Of a stretch of 57,474 bases of DNA, positions 25,375 through 32,810 are shown one piece after another. Source of the DNA: Chryseobacterium luquanense (GTDB lineage: Bacteria; Bacteroidota; Bacteroidia; Flavobacteriales; Weeksellaceae); assembly GCF_026460945.1 (NCBI RefSeq), contig NZ_JAOVZV010000025.1, positions 1-57,474 of the forward strand. Reading direction: 5' to 3'. A program made the position numbers and the translations under genes. The notes under the pieces were generated by a model. It did no database searches. It saw nothing but the letters and a program-made list of their open reading frames with translations, and was not told the origin of the DNA. Position 1 is the stretch's first letter, and each line of letters begins with the position of its first letter.

Positions 25375-25966
25375 TGATTTTGGTGTTTTTGAAAACAATA
25401 TTTGTTGTATCTCCCGAAGCCTCAGTCATATTCACCTGCGAAACTGTCGATTGATTTTTAGGGAAATGCAGTTCGATTTGCTTTATATATTTTAGCAATT
25501 GAGCAGATTTCGGAGTAAATTTAGCAATATATGATGTTGAATTTTTTAGATAAATCACAGAGAATTCAGGGTCACTGAACATTTTTCCGTTGGAACTTCC
25601 GACAATCAGTTTATTTATTTTTTCAAAGGTTTTACTCTTCGCATCCACCGACGATTTTTTCCCTTGGTCGTTGATGAAAATTTTGTTTTCCTTAAAGATA
25701 ATGCTGTATTGATAAGGTTTTGTGTATTTCCAGCTCAGTGTATTTGGTGATTTTAAAGACATTTTTCCCTGTGTGACAATGTTTTTATCTAAAAAATCCA
25801 TTTTTTTTGTCTGAACAAAATCGCTTTGTAAGGTTTTAATTTCCTTTGTTTCAGCAGAAATTCTTGTCACAAATGCTTTGGATTCGGCACTCGTCATTGC
25901 CGTAGTTTGGGCAAAAACAAGACCTGAAAATAGAAAAAGGACTAAGAAAGCTATATTTTTAAACAT
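25340..25966 (-). CDS. LolA-like outer-membrane lipoprotein carrier
   Basis: A 208-residue periplasmic protein: signal peptide MFKNIAFLVLFLFSGLVFAQ, then a LolA fold (LQSDFVQTKKMDFLDK, GKMSLKSPNTLSWKYTKPYQ, IFKENKIFIND). LolA ferries lipoproteins across the periplasm; the copy in aryl polyene loci is thought to ferry the pigment or its lipid conjugate. The ATG at 25966 fits the signal peptide; the longer frame would extend into the deacetylase gene. It overlaps that upstream gene by 8 bases. Confidence 0.92.
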   Translation of the reverse strand: MFKNIAFLVLFLFSGLVFAQTTAMTSAESKAFVTRISAETKEIKTLQSDFVQTKKMDFLDKNIVTQGKMSLKSPNTLSWKYTKPYQYSIIFKENKIFINDQGKKSSVDAKSKTFEKINKLIVGSSNGKMFSDPEFSVIYLKNSTSYIAKFTPKSAQLLKYIKQIELHFPKNQSTVSQVNMTEASGDTTNIVFKNTKINAPIPASEFSL

Positions 25967-26714
25967 TGTTTTCTGATTTAATAATTGAATCAATCGTGAA
26001 CGTTGAATATTTTTCACGCTCCAAAAATAACAATAATTCAACCAAAACATGGTACGTTTTCTCAGAAGTGTCGTGAAGCAGGATAATGCTTCCTTTTTTT
26101 AAATTTTTGGTAATTCTGTTATAGATTTTTTTCTCATCATCAATCATTGTGTCCAACGAACGGACGTTCCAGCCGATACTTTTTTTCTGTGTTTTCTTGA
26201 TTGCTTTTGCAATATTCGGATTGGTCACTCCAAAAGGTGGACGATACAAATTAGTTTTAAAACTGTCAATTTTCAACATTACATCATCACATTTTTCAAT
26301 TTCCTCAACCATTTTTGAAGTGGATAAAAAGCCTGTATTATTGGAATGTGAAAAAGTGTGATTACCAACCGTATGACCTTCTGCAGTGATTCTTTGGAAA
26401 GTTTCAGGATATTTTTCAATCTGTTTTCCGATGCAGAAAAAGGTGGCTTTGATGTTATTCTCTTTTAAAATGTCTAAAAATTTCGGAGTGAATTTTGTCG
26501 GTCCGTCATCAAAAGTCAAAGCAACTTCTTTGATTTTTGTTCGTTTATGAGTAAAACTGTTAGCAAAATATCCCAGCTGAATATCAAACGAACCCCAAAT
26601 TACAACCGCTGAAAAAAGGATGATGCAAAAGACGTAAACCCAAATTGTTCCCTGAAATGCATAAACAACGGCATTCAGGAAAAGATAGAAGACAATGAAT
26701 GGATAATGTTTCAT
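25959..26714 (-). CDS. NodB-type polysaccharide deacetylase, membrane-anchored
   Basis: A 251-residue protein with two N-terminal hydrophobic segments (5-20, 25-42) then a CE4/NodB domain: TFDDGP (67-72), HTFSH (119-123) for metal binding, YRPPFG, and LLHD near the end. CE4 enzymes remove N- or O-acetyl groups from sugars in a metal-dependent way. Its 3' end overlaps the LolA start by 8 bases, so it belongs to the export-gene operon. With the GT2 enzyme it suggests that a glycan or glycosylated lipid is part of the pathway. Confidence 0.92.
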   Translation of the reverse strand: MKHYPFIVFYLFLNAVVYAFQGTIWVYVFCIILFSAVVIWGSFDIQLGYFANSFTHKRTKIKEVALTFDDGPTKFTPKFLDILKENNIKATFFCIGKQIEKYPETFQRITAEGHTVGNHTFSHSNNTGFLSTSKMVEEIEKCDDVMLKIDSFKTNLYRPPFGVTNPNIAKAIKKTQKKSIGWNVRSLDTMIDDEKKIYNRITKNLKKGSIILLHDTSEKTYHVLVELLLFLEREKYSTFTIDSIIKSENNV

Positions 26715-26775
26715 CTTTATTGTTTTTGAATTTCTGGTTTAAAATTTTCAGATTCTTAGTGTTTCAGACAGTATG

Positions 26776-26856
26776 TTTGTCATTCCGTAGGAATCTCGAC
26801 AGCGTTTAAAGCTGCTTAGATTCCACGCTCCACTTCGTTTAGCTCTGAATGACAAA
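26776..26856. repeat. Dispersed repeat with perfect terminal inverted repeats
   Basis: TTTGTCATTC (26776-26785) and GAATGACAAA (26847-26856) bound an 81-base element with internal CGTAGGAATCT and AGATTCCACG. This TTTGTCATTCC...GAATGACAAA design is a common flavobacterial intergenic repeat of MITE-like appearance. It fills the gap between the deacetylase and the CLF gene. Confidence 0.7.
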
Positions 26857-26886
26857 GAGGCTGATTAATTAAAATCGCTCAATAAA

Positions 26887-27948
26887 TTAAATTCTTTCCA
26901 ACAAAACCAAACTGTGGTCAATTCCTCCGAGATGATTGTAGAGCAGAATATTTTGAATGCTTTCTTTTTTCACATCATTAATTTTCATCACTTCCGGAAT
27001 CACTTGATTTTTCAGAATCTGACAAGCCATAAATGTTGAAAAACCGCTTGCTGTATTGAATTCGCCACTCAAATGTTTGTAATATAATAACGAAGAATTT
27101 TGAAATAATTCCGATGCATATTTATAATAAACATCCGATTCTGAATCTCCGCTGAAACCTAAAATAACAGCATCAATCTCTTCGCTTTTTAAATTATTTT
27201 TAACTAAAAAATCTTCAATGAATTGTTGAGTTTCGTCTAAGTCTAATGAATTTACAATTTGAATATCTTTTAATTGTGCGTAAGAAGTTTCGGTTTTCTC
27301 TTTTCCTAAAACAAAAAAACTTGAGCCTTCGCCCCAAATCACACCTTGCGTTGTGGAATTCAAATAATCAACCGGAAGATTTTCTTCTTTTTTAATGGAA
27401 TTGCTCAATTTGTAGAGCTCCATCGTTCTGTCCGTTTGTTCATCTGTTGAACCGACAAGAACATTTTCTGCCTCACTATCCAAAATCTGAAGTTTCGCAT
27501 CCAGCATTGAAAATTCCAGTGAAGATGAGCTGTTGACGTACGTGAAATTATAGCCGTGACATTGCAATCCCAAAGCAATTTGCCCGGAAACTGTATTGTG
27601 TGTCGATTGGATGAAAAAAGTTGGCGTCAGAAATTCTTCATTATTTTCCAAAACGTTTTTCAAAAACTTTTCAGAATCCTGAGAACAGCCCATTCCTGTT
27701 CCGACGATGATAGCGTCCGGTTTTTCAATTCCTGCTTCCTGCAGAGCTTTTGTAGAAGCTACGGAACTCATTTTTACTGTTTTAGACATTCTCCGGCTCA
27801 TTGCTGGCGGGATGAATTCTTTATAATTCGGCTCGATGGCATTTAAAATCTGAACTGAATTTTCAGGTTTCAAAGTGTTGAAGAAATTTTGTTTTAAAGT
27901 GTCCTGAACCGAGATACAAGCGGCACTGTTGATATAAACTGCACTCAT
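26887..27948 (-). CDS. Ketosynthase chain-length factor (catalytic Cys replaced)
   Basis: A 353-residue KS-fold protein in which the nucleophile region reads YVNSSSSLEFSM, so the active-site Cys is serine (about S141), and the second-histidine motif is HLSGEFNTASG with Glu instead of His. It therefore cannot condense alone and fits the CLF partner of the aryl polyene KS. Its start overlaps the preceding KS stop (TAATG), as for typical KS-CLF heterodimers. It would set polyene length. Confidence 0.9.
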   Translation of the reverse strand: MSAVYINSAACISVQDTLKQNFFNTLKPENSVQILNAIEPNYKEFIPPAMSRRMSKTVKMSSVASTKALQEAGIEKPDAIIVGTGMGCSQDSEKFLKNVLENNEEFLTPTFFIQSTHNTVSGQIALGLQCHGYNFTYVNSSSSLEFSMLDAKLQILDSEAENVLVGSTDEQTDRTMELYKLSNSIKKEENLPVDYLNSTTQGVIWGEGSSFFVLGKEKTETSYAQLKDIQIVNSLDLDETQQFIEDFLVKNNLKSEEIDAVILGFSGDSESDVYYKYASELFQNSSLLYYKHLSGEFNTASGFSTFMACQILKNQVIPEVMKINDVKKESIQNILLYNHLGGIDHSLVLLERI

Positions 27949-29144
27949 TATTTAGAAAAAATTAAAGTTGAACAGTTTCCGCCAAATCCAAATGAGTTGG
28001 AAAGTACGTGGTTGATATTTTTTTCTTTCAGTTCGGTTACCGGCGTCAAATCAAATTCTTCCATTTTGGTTTTGAAATTTAAATTTGGAAAAATCACATT
28101 GTTCTGCATCGCCAAAATCGAATAAACCGCTTCAATTCCTGCTGCTGCCGCCAAAGTATGTCCGGTAAACGCCTTTGTAGAACTGAATTCCGGAACCTGA
28201 TTTTCACCAAAAATCCGAATCATTGCAATACCTTCAGACAAATCATTATTCGGAGTCGCCGTTCCGTGAACATTGATGTAATCGATGTTTTCTTTATTTA
28301 AACCTGAAACTTTCAAAGCTTTTTCCATTGCTAAAAAAGCGCCTTGTCCGTTTTCCGAAGAAGCGGTTTGGTGGTGCGCGTCGTTGGCATTTCCGTAACC
28401 GGAAAGATAAGCGAGGACTTTTTTATTTTCTTTTTTGACAATTTCATCAGATTCTAAAACAAGGAAAGCGGCGGCTTCGCCCAAGTTCAGACCTTTTCTG
28501 TCGTTGTCGAAAGGCGTGTTGTAAGAATCGGTCAAAATCATCAGCGTATTAAAACCATTCAAAGTAAACTTCGAAAGTGAATCTGTTCCTCCGACAATCA
28601 CACGGTCAAGAACACCGTTTTTAATGAGTTTTGCGCCCATCATAATTGCGTTGGCTGCAGATGAACAGGCTGTGCTGATGGTAGAAACCATACCTTTAAG
28701 ACCCAATAATTCTGCAATTGCCAAAGATGAATTTCCGGCATCGTGAGCATCAATGTACTTTTGCTTTTCAGGGAAATCTTCGTAAGTGTAGAAATATTTT
28801 TCGGTGATATCCATTCCGCCCACGCTGGTGGAGGAAATGAGTCCGGTTTTATATTCATTAATATCCGAAATTCCGGCGCTTTCTACAGCTTCTTTTGCGG
28901 CCACCATTCCCAATAAAGCGGTTCTTGTGACGTTGTTATCTTCATTCAACTGAAGTTTCTGCACAAGTTCTTCATTAGACAATTTTATCTCGCCTGTTTT
29001 AATGCTTCCGGCGTGGCGTGTTTCAAACAGTTCGATGTCTGAAATGCCGTGTTTACCGGTCGTAAGCGAAATAAAATTTTCCTCGACATTGTTACCAATG
29101 GAGGAAATGATGCCCATCCCTGTAATGGCAATTTTTTGACTCAT
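27948..29144 (-). CDS. Beta-ketoacyl-ACP synthase II-like, elongating KS partner of the CLF
   Basis: A 398-residue active KS: C160 in ISTACSSAANAI, H293 in NVHGTATPNND, K324 and H329 in STKAFTGHTLAAAAG. The start is the ATG at 29144; the longer TTG frame runs into repeat DNA. It is coupled by TAATG to the CLF gene. Together they should form the elongating heterodimer of the aryl polyene synthase. The ACP gene (29226) lies upstream across repeat R2. Confidence 0.93.
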   Translation of the reverse strand: MSQKIAITGMGIISSIGNNVEENFISLTTGKHGISDIELFETRHAGSIKTGEIKLSNEELVQKLQLNEDNNVTRTALLGMVAAKEAVESAGISDINEYKTGLISSTSVGGMDITEKYFYTYEDFPEKQKYIDAHDAGNSSLAIAELLGLKGMVSTISTACSSAANAIMMGAKLIKNGVLDRVIVGGTDSLSKFTLNGFNTLMILTDSYNTPFDNDRKGLNLGEAAAFLVLESDEIVKKENKKVLAYLSGYGNANDAHHQTASSENGQGAFLAMEKALKVSGLNKENIDYINVHGTATPNNDLSEGIAMIRIFGENQVPEFSSTKAFTGHTLAAAAGIEAVYSILAMQNNVIFPNLNFKTKMEEFDLTPVTELKEKNINHVLSNSFGFGGNCSTLIFSK

Positions 29145-29154
29145 CCTTTTATAA

Positions 29155-29222
29155 TGTACCAATGTATCAATTTAACAGTGTAACAATATTGTTACATTGC
29201 TAGATTGATATATTGTTAAATT
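29155..29222. repeat. AT-rich dispersed repeat, copy R2
   Basis: It holds GTACCAATGTATCAATTTAA and ATATTGTTACATTGCTAGAT, shared with R1 (14848-14906) and R3 (29494-29573), and sits between the ACP 2 and KS genes. Confidence 0.55.
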
Positions 29223-29225
29223 GAA

Positions 29226-29483
29226 TTATTTTGTTCTGTTTTCTTCGATATATTTTGCCATCACTTCGATAGACTGGAAAATTTCTTTTCCTTTTTTTGG
29301 GTCAGATAATTTGATTCCGTAGTCTTTGTCAAGAAGCACGATTAATTCCAGCGCGTCGATAGAATCCAAACCAAGACCGCCACCGAAAAGTGGGTCTGTA
29401 TCTTTGATTTCTTCTACTGCAACGTCCTCAAGATTAAGAACTTCTATGATTTTGTTTTTTAATTCTAATTTTAAATCTTCCAT
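29226..29483 (-). CDS. Acyl carrier protein 2
   Basis: An 85-residue acidic ACP with the phosphopantetheine serine S41 in LGLDSIDALELIVLL. It is flanked on both sides by repeat copies R2 and R3 and lies in the operon of KS, CLF and KS-like stub. Together with ACP 1 it gives the locus two carrier proteins, as in other aryl polyene systems where both are used. Confidence 0.93.
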   Translation of the reverse strand: MEDLKLELKNKIIEVLNLEDVAVEEIKDTDPLFGGGLGLDSIDALELIVLLDKDYGIKLSDPKKGKEIFQSIEVMAKYIEENRTK

Positions 29484-29493
29484 TTTTCAAAAA

Positions 29494-29573
29494 TTTACCA
29501 ATGTATCAATGTGCCAGTTTACCGATTGGGACTGAATAGTATTGTTACATTGTTGTACTGTTATATTGTTAAA
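29494..29573. repeat. AT-rich dispersed repeat, copy R3
   Basis: It contains ACCAATGTATCAATGTGCCAG and GTATTGTTACATTGTTGTAC, close to R1 and R2, and fills the gap between the ACP 2 gene and the KS-like stub. Confidence 0.55.
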
Positions 29574-30113
29574 TTATGTAGTTAGCAAATATACAAAAGC
29601 TTTATAACTTTCCTGATATAGTTCGACCCAGCCACACAAGACTTTTTCAGCTTTCCCTGATTGCAGAATCTGTGCCGCGTATGAATTCAAAAATTCTTCA
29701 TCAAATTCATCCAAAACGAAAAACGCATTTTCGGTCTGCATTTTATGTTTAATGCTGATTTCACCAACGCAGATGTTCGGTAAAGTGTACACAAAAACGG
29801 CAGGACTTGGGAAATAATTTTCCTCGGAATTGATGCTTTCCTGATATTTAAAATCGGTGTCGAGGCTTGAGGATTTGTTGGCGAAAACCAAAGCGGTTTT
29901 GCTGTGGTCATCGTTTTTCAGAATCATTTCGGATGCCAGAAAAGCGAGTTTGCTGAGATTATCCATTTTATGAAACTTAGGATAATTCAGTTCTAAATTT
30001 TTGTAAGCTTCTTTAGCGAAATGTGAGAAATTTTCGGTTTGGGATTCAAAAATAATTTGTTCGTTGAGGATTATTTTTGAATTTTCTATGGTGCAGATGT
30101 CTGTTTTCTTCAT
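29574..30113 (-). CDS. Truncated ketosynthase-like protein
   Basis: A 179-residue protein with the look of half a KS fold: TALVFANKSSSLDTDFKYQ and PSPAVFVYTLPNICVGEISIKHKM resemble the first half of KS/CLF proteins. It lacks the Cys, both His motifs and the C-terminal half, so it cannot be catalytic. Its frame is intact and conserved looking, suggesting a structural or docking role rather than decay. It is probably the first gene of the run that reads through ACP 2, KS and CLF. Confidence 0.7.
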   Translation of the reverse strand: MKKTDICTIENSKIILNEQIIFESQTENFSHFAKEAYKNLELNYPKFHKMDNLSKLAFLASEMILKNDDHSKTALVFANKSSSLDTDFKYQESINSEENYFPSPAVFVYTLPNICVGEISIKHKMQTENAFFVLDEFDEEFLNSYAAQILQSGKAEKVLCGWVELYQESYKAFVYLLTT

Positions 30114-30130
30114 TGAGGATTTTCAAAATT

Positions 30131-30418
30131 TCAAGGCTTTTTTGTTGGATTTTGATGAGTGTTGAAAATAGCGAAAACCACAATTTCATTTTCTACAATT
30201 TCATAGATAATAACAAAAGGGAATTTTTGAATATATGCCTCACGCAAATTTCCCTTCTTCAGAGGAAAGTGCAATGGGTTATTTTGAATTCTAAAGAGAT
30301 AACCTTCAACCTTTTTTGTGAATTTTTCTCCCAGTCCAATTTGTCGGCTTTCGTACCATAATGCAGATTCAAGCAAATCAGCTTCAGCATTTGGTGATAG
30401 GGAAAGGTGATAAGTCAT
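30131..30418 (-). CDS. RelE/ParE-family toxin
   Basis: A 95-residue protein starting MTYHLSLSPNAEADLLESALWYE, the ParE/RelE pattern, with KNPLHFPLKKGNLREAYIQKFPF and a C-terminal VFAIFNTHQNP. RelE-type toxins cleave mRNA on the ribosome; ParE types poison gyrase. Its start overlaps the antitoxin stop by 4 bases, the standard antitoxin-first arrangement. The pair is lodged in the middle of the pigment locus. Confidence 0.85.
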   Translation of the reverse strand: MTYHLSLSPNAEADLLESALWYESRQIGLGEKFTKKVEGYLFRIQNNPLHFPLKKGNLREAYIQKFPFVIIYEIVENEIVVFAIFNTHQNPTKKP

Positions 30419-30678
30419 AATTTCTTCATCAATCTTTCTTTAACTTCTTCCCAAGAAGAGGTTTTTAGCTCACCATTTAAATACTTTTTGCGTTCTTCCT
30501 CAATTCTGTCATACACATAATCAGGAACTTCGGGATAATCGGTAGCTTCTAATTCGTAATCTTCTTCTTCTTCTTCTTCTTCTGCATCAATGATTGCATT
30601 GAAAATACGAAGTATACGTTCATCTGCATCATCAATGTAATCGTGAATTCTTTTTCTGATTTCTAAAGTAGATTCCAT
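30415..30678 (-). CDS. Antitoxin of the RelE/ParE pair
   Basis: An 87-residue acidic protein (stretch of Glu at ~52-58) with an N-terminal helix MESTLEIRKRIHDYID and a C-terminal ESxxxLxxxL-like helix ending SWEEVKERLMKKL, as in flavobacterial addiction-module antitoxins. It overlaps the toxin gene by ATGA. No HTH motif is evident. Confidence 0.8.
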   Translation of the reverse strand: MESTLEIRKRIHDYIDDADERILRIFNAIIDAEEEEEEEDYELEATDYPEVPDYVYDRIEEERKKYLNGELKTSSWEEVKERLMKKL

Positions 30679-30717
30679 TTTTTAAACTTTAATTCTATCA
30701 AAATTACAAAAATTTTC

Positions 30718-31851
30718 TTACGCTTTCTCTAAAACAATGGCCGCATTACAACCACCAAAACCTGAAGCCGTTTTCAAAATGTATTTAATTTCTGCCGATT
30801 TATTTTCTTTAATAATATTCAAATCCAGAGAGACACCCAGTTCTTCGAAGTTTTTAGACGGAATTAAAGTGTTTTTCAAAGCAGATTCCATTGAAATAAT
30901 ACTTTCCAATAAACCTGAAGCTCCTAAGCAATGTCCGTAATAGCCTTTCATACTGTTAAGTGGAACATTTTGCAAATTCATTCGGTTGAATGCGATGGCT
31001 TCCATTTCGTCGTTGTAAAGCGTTGCCGTTCCGTGGGCGGAAATAAAATCGATTTGTTCTGCTGAAACTTTCGCTTCTTTCATTGCATTCTGAACGCTGG
31101 CAAACAATCCGTCGCCGGTTCTTGATGGTCCGGAAATATGATTGGCGTCATTAATGGCTGAGTCGCCTAAAACTTTAAACTTAAATTTTTCGTTCTGATA
31201 TAATGCAGACGTTATGAAAACCACAGCGGTCGCTTCGCCCAAATTAATTCCATTACGATTTTTGTCGTAAGGTTTGCAAGGTTCGCTTCCAATCGCCTGA
31301 AAAGAATTAAAACCTGAAATTACAAATTCAGAAATCTCGTCTCCGGCAACCACAAAAGCATCTGTATATTTTCCTGCCTGAATTATATTTTTTGCGACAG
31401 CAATTGCCATTACACCCGAAACACAGGCATTAGAAACGACAATCGGTTTATTTTTAAACCCGAAAAAATCAGCAATTTTTTGAGCTAAACTGGAAAGGAA
31501 AACTCCTTCCGGTAAAGTACTTTCGTTTTTTAATAAACTTATATTTCCTTTTGTTGTTGAAAGAATAAAAGCAGTTTCCTCTGAAATCGAATGTCTGTCC
31601 ACCAAAGGTTTCAGACTCAACAAAAACATTTTTTCAAGTCTTGTGAAATTATGAGTGTTGAAGTGTTTATTAAATTCCTCTTCCAATTTCTCAGAATCAA
31701 TTTTAGAAACAAAGAAAGCTTCGTGATTGTCGATAATTTTATGCAAAGCCACGCCAGATTTTCCTTCCAAAAGTGCGTTCCAGTTTGCTTCCACATCAAA
31801 ACCTAAAGGCGTGACGCAGTTATAATCTGTAATGTAAATTTCTTTGTTCAT
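30718..31851 (-). CDS. Beta-ketoacyl-ACP synthase, third complete KS of the locus
   Basis: A 377-residue active KS with C143 (SNACVSGVMAI), H273 (SAHGTATLYND), K302 and H307 (MKGYYGHCLGASG). It is more divergent than the other two (starting MNKEIYITDYNCVTPLG). Its loading or editing role in polyene or alkyl-chain synthesis is not clear from sequence. The start is the ATG at 31851; the TA genes lie downstream. Confidence 0.9.
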   Translation of the reverse strand: MNKEIYITDYNCVTPLGFDVEANWNALLEGKSGVALHKIIDNHEAFFVSKIDSEKLEEEFNKHFNTHNFTRLEKMFLLSLKPLVDRHSISEETAFILSTTKGNISLLKNESTLPEGVFLSSLAQKIADFFGFKNKPIVVSNACVSGVMAIAVAKNIIQAGKYTDAFVVAGDEISEFVISGFNSFQAIGSEPCKPYDKNRNGINLGEATAVVFITSALYQNEKFKFKVLGDSAINDANHISGPSRTGDGLFASVQNAMKEAKVSAEQIDFISAHGTATLYNDEMEAIAFNRMNLQNVPLNSMKGYYGHCLGASGLLESIISMESALKNTLIPSKNFEELGVSLDLNIIKENKSAEIKYILKTASGFGGCNAAIVLEKA

Positions 31852-31917
31852 TAATTACTAAAATTTTTGAATCTTTTTTGAAAAGCCAAAAGCTAACAGC
31901 AAATCGCCAAAAGCAAA

Positions 31918-32337
31918 CTATAATCCCATTTTATCTTTCCAATTCTGAAAAAACTCAGGATTGTATAAGCATAAATTATTTTCAGAATCTAAAAAAACCT
32001 GAACAGTTTCGCCACTGCAAACCAGTTGATTGTGTTGATTGAAAATCTCGTATTTATAAATCAGCTTTGCCGAAACAGAATTCACGAAAGTGGTTACAAT
32101 GTTGAATGTTTCCCCGTATTTCAAAGGGAGAAAATGTTCGCACGTACTTTTTACAATTGGCGTTACAAATCCTGCTTTCTGAATGTCGAGATAAGTCAAA
32201 CCGTGCTGTCTTCCGAAAGCTTCTCTTCCGTCTTCAAAATACACGATGTAATGCCCGTGCCAGACGATTCCCAGCGGGTCTGTCTCGTTGAAACGTACGC
32301 GTACTTCTTCGGTACAAATTAAATTTTTAGACTGCAT
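31918..32337 (-). CDS. 4HBT-type acyl-CoA/ACP thioesterase
   Basis: A 139-residue hotdog thioesterase with the 4-hydroxybenzoyl-CoA thioesterase signature RFNETDPLGIVWHGHYIVYFED (D20 catalytic). In aryl polyene loci such an enzyme is present and may release or proofread acyl-ACP intermediates. It is separated by 66 bases from the downstream KS gene. Confidence 0.9.
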   Translation of the reverse strand: MQSKNLICTEEVRVRFNETDPLGIVWHGHYIVYFEDGREAFGRQHGLTYLDIQKAGFVTPIVKSTCEHFLPLKYGETFNIVTTFVNSVSAKLIYKYEIFNQHNQLVCSGETVQVFLDSENNLCLYNPEFFQNWKDKMGL

Positions 32338-32481
32338 TTTGTTTAGTTTTTAACCACAATGGGCACAAAGGTTTTCACAAGGGATACAAATTATAATCAA
32401 ATATATTTTTGTCTGATAAAATTAAAATAAGATTATCAGGTCGCTCTTCTAGAGCTTTACTTCTATCAATATCTATTTGCT

Positions 32482-32588
32482 ATTAACAGTTCGCTTCTAA
32501 CGAAGCTTTGCAAAGTCCCATCAGGACTTACTGTTCGTAGAAAAAAGGAAATCGCAAAAACATAGCTCCAGAGGAGCGAACTGTTAAT
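32482..32588. repeat. MITE-like element with 14-base terminal inverted repeats
   Basis: The 473-base gap between the thioesterase and ABC permease genes (32338-32810) has no gene. At its centre ATTAACAGTTCGCT (32482-32495) and AGCGAACTGTTAAT (32575-32588) are perfect inverted repeats around 79 bases. A third related module, GTCGCTCTTCTAGAGCT, precedes them at 32440-32456. The rest holds other short repeat-like stretches (CACAATGGGCACAAAGG at 32354-32370 and ACTTTGACAAAGTTTTGACTC at 32692-32712). Confidence 0.7.
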
Positions 32589-32810
32589 TTATCTTGTAAA
32601 CATTGAGTTATTCTGGTTGTTTATATTGTTTATCGGACAAACTATAAACCAAATATTTCTGTTGGTTCATTCATTTTATTCTGCTTTCAACTTTGACAAA
32701 GTTTTGACTCTTGATAGACTTGACAAAACGTGAATTTCCCACGAAATCCCTAGCCCTGATGTTCTATGTTAATCTTCAAATTCTTTAAGTTAAATCTTTA
32801 CAGTGTTGAA

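Noticed and set aside
32338..32810. Possible small RNA or gene in the 473-base gap
   Set aside because: Only repeat modules and AT-rich sequence were seen; no promoter-terminator pair or coding frame.
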